64,000 bases of DNA from Candidatus Ozemibacter sibiricus (GCA_003327425.1 QOQW01000002.1:124001-188000), one strand, 5' to 3'. Positions 54,801-62,049 are shown, numbered from the stretch's first letter. Numbers and translations are program-made. The notes: generated by a model from the sequence alone, not told the origin.

Positions 54801-55803
54801 CGTGGGGTCGGATGGCATCGTGATCTACGAGGATCCCGAGTTCCAACGACCGATTCTCGGTGCCGTGGTGACCGTGCCCACGATCTTCGTCGAGGCCACC
54901 GCCTCGGGGCCCTGGACCAGCCCTGCCCATCCGGTGCTGACCGTGACCACGCAGCTGGCCGCCACGGCACCCCGGCGCCTGGCCCTGGAAGGGGCGGCTC
55001 GACCGACCCGGCGCTTCCAGTGCCAGATCGATCTCGAGGCCAGTCGACGGCCGCCCATCCATCTGGTGCCACTGGCCCCGGGCGAGCGCGCCGAATTGTC
55101 CAGTCCATTCCTGACTCCGCATCGTCGGGTGTTCCACTACAAGGTGCGGGGCGACACGCCACCCGCCACCATCCAGGGCCTGGCGCTGTTCAGAGATGGG
55201 CATTACCAGCAACGAATCGAGGGCGATCTCCATCAGGCGCAGGTATTCGTGCAGATCGCCGCGGAAGACCTGAACTGGGTGTTTCCTGATACCACCGTCA
55301 TACGCGCGACCAGCGAGGCCGACCCTTCTGGTCTCGAGCTGGTGCTGCGCGAATCGGGCATCCACACGGGGCTGTTCCGGAACGGGTTCACGCTGGGCGC
55401 CATGACCATCGCGACGGGCAGCCCGGTGCTTCGAGCGCGCCCCGGCGATGTCATCACCCTGACGTCGATCACCGATCCGCGGGTGGCCGTGCGTGTGCGC
55501 TACCTTCCCGAGACACGTCTGGAACACGCCATCGCCTGGCCCAGTCCAGCCCGCGGAGACACGGTGACGTTCAGCTTCTACCTGACCTTCCCGGCCGATG
55601 TCGAGCTGTCGGTCTACGACACGGCCGGCGACGAGGTGCACTTCGCCGTGATCCGGGGACGGGCCGGCGAGAACCGCTACGCCTGGCGGCTGCCGCGGCG
55701 AGTGGCCAACGGGGTCTATTTCTTCGAACTCCGGCCGACCCCGCACACCGAGTATCAGACGAAACAGAAGAAGGTCCGGGGCCGGTTTGCGGTTTTGCGC
55801 TGA
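47542..55803 (+). CDS. Giant secreted repeat protein with alternating Big_5 and ETxxNSGxYRG modules
   Basis: 2,753 residues. A signal peptide (~15-35) precedes a ~430-residue beta-rich region encoded by lower-G+C DNA. From about residue 470 roughly ten Big_5/SbsA Ig-like domains occur (starts near 473, 698, 913, 1017, 1257, 1475, 1688, 1889, 2114, 2324; typical PASGATGV opening). Most are followed by a second ~90-residue module carrying TVYIxMxGxDG, a T-x-D pair and an ETxxNSGxYRG-like ending. The C-terminus (WPSPARGDTVTFSFYL, VANGVYFFELR) is a FlgD-type Ig/sorting-like domain. It should be an extended cell-surface or S-layer-like fibre. The ATG at 47542 follows a TTG; no good ribosome-binding site is visible. 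Confidence 0.75.
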   Translation: MRVFAHPHGSLGGRVGIISLLLISVLGIFSPAVRGEKVVTYATSSSDLLVASFTLSSVPEFQGRRVFIDKLTFNASGAFFTLTPVPASTTPYPPWIERYPIDAPWAAAVTSTTTNLSHLTPMQMGQVPEDSAMVALRGRFIISRNDFLTNEIWVTIFSDQSKLFEGPSEYSFKASPGPVGNILPHALVITKTRCYLLWHAPGQQIKGCFFSHPSAITQFDLGVTDASALYGVTGISATDGWNEWVVVGYPKTDNDLAIRAFPATDSILANGSPPGRTDSPLIPVATLTCSKVVMVQNPRTRQVFVGYTNPTNQFESYVATFSPTGILTPTEGPTLISLSGSPTPSNSTLELAGCTNFETFLAINRGTSLTGFSRRSTFEFVRTFPGDTPYPSCFQFKTAGRDYLGLLIFENFNQMSFFHRPLIYPSAGAWNPQTKEIYLEGPPWPGTPVTVEVTFPELATGQCQVSAANAAGGMIALENAVGVIASQSLATFTLAFDMDMRQASYSEWVGSSPGHLIRLLGPGDQPASITYRSGTARTISIGLLADLALETTYRFSIASGVITPSGTQLWGPATLSFTTQAGQTSTLASEVVSLTTFSDAARTIVIPDGSEINATTTLYFRMSALDPAPNTFDVATLTVSRNGSPLGTLPLEQPVIATTSFFGTTTTSVPWGGNHTLRFETASPTVANTFTVTFPGLVSHTPEPGSTGVRLDTPIVLTFTEAMSPATINSGTIRLHRSGTPVSFVVSSIVGATVTLRPDDIETNRLRPETTYTLEVGKWVTDLVGNPFVHSPATYTATFTTQASQTPPLSISSVSLFADAAFTQPLAAEADWFATGTVYIQMVGADGEPLTRDSTVASISGNTFVTLTEIASASGIYRGSYTFAGWPDRVPLRVQSVVTPTASQALLITYPRLSPQVPASDSTDVPVGTTIRIRADEELAAGTVTGTAARLLLGGTPVSATVSYDGGAREVVIDPTADLVSEGVYTVQVEGVRDTFDNPLLQPLVFTFQAADVIRPTLVGQLPPAGATGVTIDQWIRLTFSEPILPASVNASHVRLLRNGSLASFILSTSGATVTIDPDDAPDGGLRVETTYRVEVGPGVTDLKGNPFFNTPATYATIFSTQDAHTPPPTIDSFSLYRDPLRLSGYPANAAMPGTAAVYLKVTGTDGATQTRDVTTATLRLSWSGTPITIPLMETASNSGGLYHGEFFLASLPVYGFPSPAPPAPVGTLSWIPNIQPGLAATSTVRFPAWVPAASRLETLAGTTLASGASGVRLDTTIDLGFDSEIDIDSITPTALRLTTGGAPVPYSITWDAGGSLVTVIPDDWLLPGTTYQMEGPYAASGLRNPQGNPLAQPFAFTFQTQASQTPPVSIQRVTLYSNSGFTPASRLATGADYPATGTVYIEMAGVDGSPLTVDRTIASLSTGVQVPLTETGAATGLFRGSSSFAGLPDRFALTVQSLVSPTASQSLFVTYPRLTPLIPASGASAVSVFTTVVIEADEPLDPDSVSTAGIRILAGGSPVAAGLSYEAATRRLILTPAAALPYATTLVVVASGVRDLVGNPQATRLAFQFTTQATSLPPTTITALRVATSPTYLPALAPDTAVGPGQPLYIEVEGTDRSATTVDYTDVELLSDLRPDVATATLIEVGGNSGVFRGSLNAFPEEGARLTIRSVTDPTYRLDLRTLARPRFAVLDPASGSSDLPLDTLFTITTTKPVDPATALGATLSLVDQTGEVVASATWVTPTRLVVEGALATASPVHLGISGWRDTDGLAFPDLRADFTTRAASFSRLEVFSDAAWSAPVASGSTIEPGVTLWVRLTGRDLRTRQIETTTVQVRTGPASALSFPLTETAGGRFEGTVTAPTQAAVAFAIVPVAAPSLAQTFRTMEEFAVTSVTPASGATGVPADTWPTWTFSHPLTPAWDPTAPGGWFQLTKTFSPGGLPLGVPVEATYTISLDRRQVELRPWAIMELLAEYELRVSGTVRDERDRLLGTPFITRFRVQSPPPPPQEVSALRHYRDGTFTRTTDRVAPDGTLFLEVVARDQSFSTVDTTRVRITSSDGSLPGNEFTLVETSANSGIYRGALPVRLPLGTTISIQSQGRPIFLITVTVEARPRLIDITPASGAADLYLDQSIALTFDQDMDPTTLASGVLVTDAAGLLLPVTRALGPTNRVIRVAPTTAWPMVAPLRVALTADLFGATGIAPVSTAIGFSTRAPTAATVEALSGLPPRSNQAVSRLGEALPGPLTVVATTTDLYQTIPETRRIELHVDGTLTTLDLAEVATQPGTFQGTAVLPDTRGAAASLTLDFAARPGFPFTIAALPGLRGVTPASGATGVGELPIIEASFTRPIPLEVAAGALELSVRGQAAPVRLLTSGGTTATRLQWEPTSSLPPGSVVRATFRGLVDQLGQPVTVPDTMFTIVGSDGIVIYEDPEFQRPILGAVVTVPTIFVEATASGPWTSPAHPVLTVTTQLAATAPRRLALEGAARPTRRFQCQIDLEASRRPPIHLVPLAPGERAELSSPFLTPHRRVFHYKVRGDTPPATIQGLALFRDGHYQQRIEGDLHQAQVFVQIAAEDLNWVFPDTTVIRATSEADPSGLELVLRESGIHTGLFRNGFTLGAMTIATGSPVLRARPGDVITLTSITDPRVAVRVRYLPETRLEHAIAWPSPARGDTVTFSFYLTFPADVELSVYDTAGDEVHFAVIRGRAGENRYAWRLPRRVANGVYFFELRPTPHTEYQTKQKKVRGRFAVLR

Positions 55804-55815
55804 GGATGCTATGAT
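55787..55815 (+). promoter_or_regulatory. Promoter of ybaB
   Basis: TTGCGG, 17-base spacer, TATGAT preceded by TGc (extended -10). It overlaps the end of the giant gene and lies 43 bases before the ATG. Confidence 0.6.
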
Positions 55816-55857
55816 GAGCCGATTCTCGAACCCACATCCAGACAAGGAGGAGCAGCC

Positions 55858-56181
55858 ATGTTCAAAGGCGGCCCCAATCTGCAGGGCTTGATGAAGCAGG
55901 CCCAGAAGATGCAGGAGAAGATCGCGAAAGCCCAGGAAGAACTGAAGACCAAGACGGTCGAGACCTCGGTCGGCGGCGGCATGGTCACTGTCGTCTTCAA
56001 CGGCGCGCAGGAACTGCTCTCGATCAAGATCAATCCCGAGGCCGTCGACCCCGAAGATGTGCAGACCCTGCAAGAACTGGTGATGTCAGCCGTGAATGCC
56101 GGTTTGAAGAAATCTCAGGAAATGGTCCAGCAGGAAATGTCGCAGATCACCGGGGGCCTGAACATTCCCGGCATGTTCTGA
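55858..56181 (+). CDS. YbaB/EbfC family nucleoid-associated protein
   Basis: 107 residues. The sequence MLKQAQ-like start (LMKQAQKMQEKI), ETSVGGGMVTVVFNG and INPEAVDPEDVQTLQELV are typical of YbaB/EbfC, a small dimeric DNA-binding protein. It has AGGAGG before the ATG, its own promoter and a terminator. In many bacteria ybaB lies between dnaX and recR; neither is present here. Confidence 0.92.
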   Translation: MFKGGPNLQGLMKQAQKMQEKIAKAQEELKTKTVETSVGGGMVTVVFNGAQELLSIKINPEAVDPEDVQTLQELVMSAVNAGLKKSQEMVQQEMSQITGGLNIPGMF

Positions 56182-56289
56182 CGGGCCTTGGCTGCCGGTT
56201 CGGCGAACCACTGGTGATGTCCCCACCGGACGCCACCGGCAGCCGGCAGAGTTCGGTCATTTTCAGGAAAAAGACGTCACAGCATCGAT

Positions 56290-56314
56290 GCCTCCTGTTC
56301 GGAGGCGTTTTTTT
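56290..56314 (+). terminator. Rho-independent terminator downstream of ybaB
   Basis: GCCTCC, TGTTC loop, GGAGGC, then G and seven T. A textbook terminator about 110 bases past the ybaB stop. Confidence 0.85.
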
Positions 56315-56445
56315 GCGTGCCGCCACAGGCCGACTCGCCCGATCTGGTCCGCTGACGGGGTCACCCGTCACCCAACCGCGACCTGGCATACCGGGTGGGG
56401 CCGATCTTCGTGGGGCCGGTCTTCCCGACCAAGCCACCCGTTCGG

Positions 56446-56916
56446 TCACTTGATTTTGTCGATGAAACAACTGCCGGTCTCATCGGGCTGCAGGTAGCCC
56501 TTGAGGAGGCTGGCCCCTCGACGGATCTTCTTGATCTCCTCGCTGAGCTGCGCGCGAGCCTGGTCGAGCACGGCGGCCACGTCGCGATCGGTCGCCACCA
56601 CGGCCGCCACAGCCTGGCGCCACTCCTCGACCAGCCGGGGGCCTTCGGGGAGTTCCCGGGCGAGGAGGGCGGCGAGGGCGGACAGCCCGGCCGTGGCTTC
56701 CCCGGGAAGAACTTCGGCGAGCGTGACCGCCAGGTCGTTTTCGAGATCGCGGGCCAGGGCGAACGTGACCTCCCGTTGATCGAGGAGCGGCGCCAGGCGG
56801 TCGGCGGTCGGCGGACCGGCGAGGAATTCCTGATGGGCGGCCGCCAGATCGCGGTGTGTGCTGATCAGCCGTTCGAGGGCCTGGACCAGGAAGGCCTGGA
56901 CATCGGGGGCGATCAC
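56446..56916 (-). CDS. Helical protein of unknown function, possibly FlgN/FliT-like
   Basis: 156 residues starting at a GTG that overlaps the kinase stop (GTGA). Almost entirely helical with heptad leucines; the ending KKIRRGASLLKGYLQPDETGSCFIDKIK (here quoted only in its first and last parts: SLLKGYLQ and FIDKIK) resembles the C-terminal pattern of FlgN/FliT-type flagellar chaperones. No flagellar gene is in the window, so this likeness may be fold-level only. Position as the last gene of the PP2C-TPR-kinase operon suggests a partner or target of that signalling unit. Confidence 0.55.
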   Translation of the reverse strand: MIAPDVQAFLVQALERLISTHRDLAAAHQEFLAGPPTADRLAPLLDQREVTFALARDLENDLAVTLAEVLPGEATAGLSALAALLARELPEGPRLVEEWRQAVAAVVATDRDVAAVLDQARAQLSEEIKKIRRGASLLKGYLQPDETGSCFIDKIK

Positions 56917-58634
56917 GGTCGCGTTCCGGGAGAGCCGCCGGGAGGCCGGCCGGGGCCTCCCGGGGGTGGCTTGTCAGGAGACGGTGGGGCAGCCGCCGGA
57001 GCCGGCGGCTTGACGAACCGCTCGAACAGGTTCTGCGAAAAGAGGATGGTCTCGCGATGCTGGGCGAAAATGGCCTGGCCGTTGCGATCGACGCCGGTGA
57101 AGGTCTCGACGATGGCCACGCCGGTGCGGCCGATCTTGTGGATGGCCACAATGAACTCGAAAGGCCAGAAGAAGCCCTTGAACCCTTGCGGGGCGTGGGG
57201 CATCTTCTGATCGCCGACCATGACGAAGATAGGGAAATCTTTTTCCTCGTAGGAATTCAGGAACCAGTTCGATTGGTCCCAGGTGAGGAAGTTGTCTTTC
57301 TGATTGATCGAGTAGGTGCGTTTGGCCCGCTCGGTGAAATTGATCGAACCAACGACGATATCGGAACCATCGGTGTGAGCCAGCTTCTGTTCGATGATAT
57401 TGATCTGAAGAGGAATGCCGCGCTTTTCGAAGGCGATGGTCTCGAGCTTGAAGATCGAGTTGAAACGATCGATGACCAGAGGCTGGCTCTTGAACCCGAT
57501 GGCCATCTTCAATTGCTGCTGGAGGCGGTCGTACTCCTGCTGCAAGGTATGGCACAGGGCTTTGAGCTGCTCGATCTGATCAGGATCGGTGCGGACCTTC
57601 AGACTGGCCTGCCGGAGCCGGTCCTTGGCTTCCAGGAATTCGGCCCGGGCCCGCTTGACCATGGCCTGCTCATCGGCGAGAGTGCGTTTCTTGAAGGCTT
57701 TGCGCAGCCCTGAGACCCCGCCCACCTCGCGGATCTCTTCGCTGATGCCGCTCATGGTCAACCCCTGGCGACCCTGGCGAACGACGGTGAGCAGCTTGTC
57801 GAGTTCGCCCTGGACCATCTGGGCGGTGGGATAGCGGGCGGCGGGATCCTTGGCCAGCAGCTTCAAGACGATCTGTTCGAGTTTCTGGGGAATCTCGGGG
57901 ACCAGTTGCCGCGGCGGCGGGAACTGCCATTTGGTCTGCGCCAGGAAGATATCCATGGCCCGCTTCCCTTCGAAGGGAAGGCGGCCGGTCAGCTTCTCGT
58001 ACATGACGACCCCGAACGAGAACAGGTCGGACAACGCATCGACCGGTTTGTTGGTCAACTGTTCGGGGCTGGCATAGACCACGGTGAACAGGTTCTCGCC
58101 GGTGGCGGTGAGGTCGTCATCGTCGCGGACGTATTTGGCGATGCCGAAATCGATCAGGCAAGGCGAATAATCGCTGCCCTTGAGGATGATGTTCTGCGGT
58201 TTGATGTCGCGATGGACGAGGCCGGATTTGTGGATGTAGCTGAGGGCGTCGAAGCACCGGATGAAGATGCTCAGGTATTCCTCGATGGAAGGAATGGACT
58301 GCTTGACCCCGAGCGTGGTGACCGAATGGCTGCGCGGAAAGGCATCCATCGACAGCCCTTTGACATACTCCATGGCGAGGTAGTGGTATTCCCCGTCCTG
58401 GCCGGCATCGACGAATTTCACGATGTGGGGGTGGTTGAGCGATTTGAGGATCTTCCCCTCGAGGATGAACCGCTCGAGAACGGCGGGAATGGCGGCACAT
58501 TCGGGAGACAGGATCTTGATGGCGACCATCCGCTCCGTCTTCACCTCGTACCCGATGTAGACGTAGCCCATGCCCCCGCATCCGATCAGATCCAGGAGGG
58601 TGTATTTCTTGAGAACCGGCGGGGTGTATGGCAC
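56913..58634 (-). CDS. Serine/threonine protein kinase (Hanks type)
   Basis: 573 residues. Kinase domain ~10-285: Gly loop GCGGMGYVY, Lys40 in VAIK, Glu60 in the C-helix, catalytic HRD 141-143 with HRDIKPQN, DFG 162-164 and SPEQL in place of APE. A coiled-coil segment (~330-385) leads to a ~150-residue beta-rich C-terminal domain and a Pro/Gly tail. There is no membrane helix, unlike PknB-type kinases, so it is cytosolic. The start is a GTG. It follows a TPR gene by 38 bases and is co-transcribed with a PP2C phosphatase, the usual antagonist. Confidence 0.9.
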   Translation of the reverse strand: MPYTPPVLKKYTLLDLIGCGGMGYVYIGYEVKTERMVAIKILSPECAAIPAVLERFILEGKILKSLNHPHIVKFVDAGQDGEYHYLAMEYVKGLSMDAFPRSHSVTTLGVKQSIPSIEEYLSIFIRCFDALSYIHKSGLVHRDIKPQNIILKGSDYSPCLIDFGIAKYVRDDDDLTATGENLFTVVYASPEQLTNKPVDALSDLFSFGVVMYEKLTGRLPFEGKRAMDIFLAQTKWQFPPPRQLVPEIPQKLEQIVLKLLAKDPAARYPTAQMVQGELDKLLTVVRQGRQGLTMSGISEEIREVGGVSGLRKAFKKRTLADEQAMVKRARAEFLEAKDRLRQASLKVRTDPDQIEQLKALCHTLQQEYDRLQQQLKMAIGFKSQPLVIDRFNSIFKLETIAFEKRGIPLQINIIEQKLAHTDGSDIVVGSINFTERAKRTYSINQKDNFLTWDQSNWFLNSYEEKDFPIFVMVGDQKMPHAPQGFKGFFWPFEFIVAIHKIGRTGVAIVETFTGVDRNGQAIFAQHRETILFSQNLFERFVKPPAPAAAPPSPDKPPPGGPGRPPGGSPGTRP

Positions 58635-58672
58635 GGTGGTCAGATCCTGGTCAGCAGGCGTTTTTCACAAGG

Positions 58673-59224
58673 TCATTTCTTGTTCGAAACGATGTAATCG
58701 ATGCGCTCCTGGGCGTTCTTGGCAATCTTGGAGTTGGGTTTGAGCCGGATGACTTCGCTCCATTCCTTCTTGGCCTCTTCGAACATGCCCTTCTTGAAGT
58801 AGCTGTTGCCCAGATAGTAGTGCTGGTTCTCATTGGTCGGCTTGATGGACAAGGCTTTTTTGTAGGTCTCGATGGCCTTGTCGATCTCATTGTTGCTGTA
58901 ATACATGAACGCCAGCCAATCGAGAAGGTCGACATTGTTGGGATCGGAGACCAGCAGCTTCTCGACCTCGGCGATGCCCTCGCCCGTGCCGGCGGTGTAT
59001 TGGGTGAGCAGCTCCTGCTCCTCCTTCTTCATCTGGTTCTGGAGATCGGAGCCGGACAGCACCGATTTGAACCGTTTGGCCGTGACGGTCTCTTTCTTTT
59101 CAGTGCTCTCTTCGGCTGGGGGCGTTTCCAACGTCGGCCCCTTGTCCTTGGAGACGACCAGGACCACGACGATCGCCACCAGAACCACCACACCACCAAT
59201 GATCAAGATCGTTACCATATCCAT
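58673..59224 (-). CDS. Membrane-anchored TPR protein
   Basis: 183 residues. One N-terminal membrane helix (~5-24), a charged linker and two to three TPR units (~85-175: NVDLLDWLAFMYYSNNEIDKA, NQHYYLGNSYFKKGMFEEA). It probably serves as a membrane adaptor for the kinase and phosphatase encoded on either side. The ATG has AGGAGG 7 bases upstream. It lies 36 bases after the phosphatase gene and 38 before the kinase gene. Confidence 0.8.
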   Translation of the reverse strand: MDMVTILIIGGVVVLVAIVVVLVVSKDKGPTLETPPAEESTEKKETVTAKRFKSVLSGSDLQNQMKKEEQELLTQYTAGTGEGIAEVEKLLVSDPNNVDLLDWLAFMYYSNNEIDKAIETYKKALSIKPTNENQHYYLGNSYFKKGMFEEAKKEWSEVIRLKPNSKIAKNAQERIDYIVSNKK

Positions 59225-59260
59225 CGCGCAACCTCCTGGATCGCATTTTGCCGGAAAGGA

Positions 59261-60082
59261 TCAGGATGCACCCGCGCATCCCCAGTATGTGAACCATTGT
59301 TTCAACCGCTGGAAGGAAAAACGCCCCGGAACAGTGACCGGAATCTCATCGAAGAGCACCGCGATGACGGTGGAATTGTCGGTCCCTCCGGCCTGATTGG
59401 CCTCTCCGACGATGGCCCGCCCGACCTTCCGAAAGGCCGGCTGAGCCAGGGCTTCCGCCAACCGCTGGTCGGAGACCATCCCGGTCACCCCATCGGTGCA
59501 GAGCAAGATGACATCCCCCTGCTGCAGGTCGAGCAGGTGGGTGTCGATGGTGATGAACTCCCGGACGCCCATGGCCCGGCTGAGAATGTGACGGGCCGGA
59601 TGGGTGTGGGCCTCTTCCGGCTTCAGCCGGCCCGCGCGCACCTGTTCCGCCACCAGGGTATGGTCATGGGTGACCTGGGTGAAAACCCCGCGTCGGAGCA
59701 GGTAGGCACGGGAATCGCCGACGTGACCGATCAGCGCCTGGGCCCCTTTGACCAGCATCGCGGTCAGGGTCGTTCCCATTCCCGACAGTTCGGGATGCGC
59801 TTTGGCATAAGCGAAGACGGCGACACTGGCTTCCCCGAAGGCGGCTTCAAACAACTCGCCGGCCAAGGGTTCGCCGCGATAATTGCCGAGCCACCGCTTC
59901 AAAGTATTGATGGCCAAGGCCGAGGCGATCTCCCCGCCGGCGTGCCCTCCCATGCCATCGGCGACCGCGAAGAGGGCGACGCCCGCCGATAGCGCCGGTT
60001 CGCACCACGGAGGAATGGCCAGATAGCTGTCCTCGTTCAGGGTGCGGACTCGCCCGACATCGGTACAGATCGAAAGTTCCAA
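59261..60082 (-). CDS. PP2C-family protein phosphatase
   Basis: 273 residues. All PPM metal-site motifs are present: NEDSY, ADGMGGHAGGE (D42), HVGDSRAYLLR, CTDGVTGM and GTDNSTVI. It should remove phosphate from Ser/Thr residues, opposing the kinase two genes downstream. A TTG at 60148 would lengthen the frame, but that triplet is part of the TTGACC -35 box; the transcription start must lie after 60120. The TTG at 60082, with AGGA before it and followed by ELSICTDVG as in the family, is therefore the start. Confidence 0.88.
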   Translation of the reverse strand: MELSICTDVGRVRTLNEDSYLAIPPWCEPALSAGVALFAVADGMGGHAGGEIASALAINTLKRWLGNYRGEPLAGELFEAAFGEASVAVFAYAKAHPELSGMGTTLTAMLVKGAQALIGHVGDSRAYLLRRGVFTQVTHDHTLVAEQVRAGRLKPEEAHTHPARHILSRAMGVREFITIDTHLLDLQQGDVILLCTDGVTGMVSDQRLAEALAQPAFRKVGRAIVGEANQAGGTDNSTVIAVLFDEIPVTVPGRFSFQRLKQWFTYWGCAGAS

Positions 60083-60119
60083 GGGATTCCTGTCGTGTGA
60101 GGTCTTGGTACAGAGGTGG

Positions 60120-60148
60120 ATTATAGCCTTCAGAAAAGTTCCGGTCAA
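60120..60148 (-). promoter_or_regulatory. Strong promoter of the PP2C-TPR-kinase operon
   Basis: Reverse strand: TTGACC, 17-base spacer, perfect TATAAT. One of the two best sigma70 matches in the window. About 38 bases before the chosen TTG start. Confidence 0.8.
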
Positions 60149-60163
60149 GGAACGCCGCGGAGG

Positions 60164-60190
60164 AAAAAGGGCGGCTCCACGCCTCGCCGC
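60164..60190 (-). terminator. Probable terminator of the DHH-GIDE operon
   Basis: Reverse strand: GCGGC, ten-base loop, GCCGC, CC, then TTTTT. Short stem but a good T-run, placed between the GIDE gene's end and the next promoter. Confidence 0.5.
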
Positions 60191-60223
60191 GGGCGACCCA
60201 AGCCAACGAAAGGGCAGGCACGA

Positions 60224-61042
60224 TCAGCGAAAACCCAGCAGGAAGATGAGCAGTCCCAGGAGACAGGCGCCACCGCCGGCAATCAGCCAGAATCGCGCCG
60301 CCTTCTGGGCGGCCCCGACGAGATCTTCCAGGGAACGCTCGGTGATGAGGAAGAGACTGCCGGCGCTCGGCGATTTCGCGAGCATGCGCTTTCCCTCGCG
60401 CTCTTGCAGGGAGCCGATGACGCCGATGGTCGCTCCGAGCGGCAACCAGCTCTCCCATTGCTGGGTGCCCAGCACCCGCCGTTCGGGAGGCGGGGGCTTC
60501 CGGTCGGGGGAGCTGGCAGGTTCGCCGGGCGTCCCCACCGACGCGGCGAAGGAGCGAGCCTGGTCAGGGGGAGGAGGCCGGGGAGGAAGCTCGGCAGGCA
60601 GGAACCGATCGACGGCCGTTTTCCCTTCGATCTCGGCGCCATGGGGATCGACGAAGAGGCGGTGCTCCTGGTCGACGAGCCAGAACGGCACACGGTCGGT
60701 CCGTTCTTCGAGCAGGCGATGGACGATGCGCACCTGCCGCTCGAGCTGGCCGGTGCGTCGATTCTCCTCCCAGGTCGTCTCTTCGACCCGTTCGCGGACC
60801 GAACTGGCGAAAAAGGCGCAGGGCTGTCGGCTGAGGGCGGCCGTGACAGGGGCATCGCAAGCGATGGTGCCGCGGACTTCCACCAGGGTGTCGGGCGGGG
60901 GTGGGGTGTCGGCGATCTCGCGCAGCGAGAGTTGGCGGACCGACAGGAAGCGTTCCCCGACCGCCCGCTGCACGGCGGAAAAATACAGCAGGAGCATGCC
61001 GAGCAGGAAGAGCATCCCGCCGAGGAGCAGGTACCATCCCAT
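60224..61042 (-). CDS. GIDE-domain (MULAN-like) double-membrane-helix protein
   Basis: 272 residues. Membrane helices at both ends (~2-24 and ~245-268) flank a soluble domain with GTIACDAPVTAALSRQPCAF, an aromatic/charged stretch (VEETTWEE) and FWLVDQEHRLFVDPHGAEIE, the pattern of the GIDE (BAM/MULAN) domain. In eukaryotes this domain sits between two helices in the mitochondrial E3 ligase MUL1; bacterial forms have no RING finger, and none is seen here. Function in bacteria is unknown. It follows the DHH phosphoesterase gene by 21 bases and is probably co-transcribed. Confidence 0.75.
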   Translation of the reverse strand: MGWYLLLGGMLFLLGMLLLYFSAVQRAVGERFLSVRQLSLREIADTPPPPDTLVEVRGTIACDAPVTAALSRQPCAFFASSVRERVEETTWEENRRTGQLERQVRIVHRLLEERTDRVPFWLVDQEHRLFVDPHGAEIEGKTAVDRFLPAELPPRPPPPDQARSFAASVGTPGEPASSPDRKPPPPERRVLGTQQWESWLPLGATIGVIGSLQEREGKRMLAKSPSAGSLFLITERSLEDLVGAAQKAARFWLIAGGGACLLGLLIFLLGFR

Positions 61043-61063
61043 GGTCAGGCGGTGGGAGCGGAC

Positions 61064-62002
61064 TCAGCCGTCGCGCGTGATGGCCTCGATCAGTTCTTGC
61101 AGAACGGCCGGCGCCTTGTCGTGGTCGATCTGGCAGGTGCCGGCGTTCTGATGGCCGCCACCGCCGTATTTCAGCATCAGGGCACCGATGTTGGTGCGGG
61201 ACGTGCGATTGACGATGGATTTGCCCGTGGCGAACACGGTGTTCTGATTGCGGAACCCCTGCAGAATGTGGATGGAAATGTTGGTCTCGGGGAAGAGGGC
61301 ATACAGCATGAACCGGTTGGTCGGCCAGATGGGATCTTCCTTGCGCAGATCGAGGACGACGAGGTTCTTGTGAACCTGCGAGCAGCGTTTGATCTGCTCT
61401 TTGGCTTTCTCTTCGTGCTCGAAATAGAGGTCGACCCGCTCTTTCACATCGGGCAGCGCGAGGATCTGGTCGATCGACATGTTCTTGCAGCAATCGATCA
61501 GATCCATCATCAGCTGGTAGTTCGAGATGCGGAAATTCCGGAAGCGGCCCAGGCCGGTGCGGGGGTCCATCAGGTAGTTGAGCAAGACCCAGCCGGTCGG
61601 ATGCAGGATCTCGTCGATGGTGAACCGCGCCGCATCAGCCTTGTCGACGGCGGTCATCATTTCCTCGGAGACGTTGGGGAAGCGGGCCGCGCCCCCGTAG
61701 TAATTGTAGACCACGCGAGCCGCCGACATCGCTTCCGGATCGATGATGTGATTGGGCTTGCGTTCGGTATTGCGCAGGGTCTCGCTGAGGTGATGGTCGA
61801 ACGCCAGGTGGGCGGCTGGTACATACGGCAGATTGGTGGTGATATCCGCATCGGTGATCTCCACCTTCCCGTCCTGCATGTCCTTGGGATGGACGAACTT
61901 GATCTCGTCGATCATGTCGAGTTCTTTGAAAAGCACCCCACAGACCAGTCCGTCGAAATCGCTGCGGGTCACCAGACGGAATTTGCCATTCGCCTTGGGC
62001 AT
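61064..62002 (-). CDS. DHH/DHHA1-type phosphoesterase
   Basis: 312 residues. Metal-binding D15-F-D17 in TRSDFDG, the DHH motif D69-H70-H71 in FDHHLSE, and a DHHA1 C-terminus with GGGGHQNAGTC. The family includes nanoRNases, pAp phosphatases, c-di-AMP phosphodiesterases and exopolyphosphatases; the sequence does not decide among them. The ATG at 62002 has GAGG 7 bases upstream (GTG at 62008 is less likely). It has its own promoter and precedes the GIDE gene. Confidence 0.82.
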   Translation of the reverse strand: MPKANGKFRLVTRSDFDGLVCGVLFKELDMIDEIKFVHPKDMQDGKVEITDADITTNLPYVPAAHLAFDHHLSETLRNTERKPNHIIDPEAMSAARVVYNYYGGAARFPNVSEEMMTAVDKADAARFTIDEILHPTGWVLLNYLMDPRTGLGRFRNFRISNYQLMMDLIDCCKNMSIDQILALPDVKERVDLYFEHEEKAKEQIKRCSQVHKNLVVLDLRKEDPIWPTNRFMLYALFPETNISIHILQGFRNQNTVFATGKSIVNRTSRTNIGALMLKYGGGGHQNAGTCQIDHDKAPAVLQELIEAITRDG

Positions 62003-62025
62003 GGGCACACCTCACAGAGAGATTT

Positions 62026-62049
62026 GTCACACCGGATCGTTCGGGTGAC
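62026..62049. repeat. Inverted repeat at the transcription start of the DHH gene
   Basis: GTCAC-a-CCG, seven bases, CGG-GTGAC. It lies between the -10 and the start codon, overlapping the expected transcription start, so it could be an operator or a 5' leader hairpin. Confidence 0.35.
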
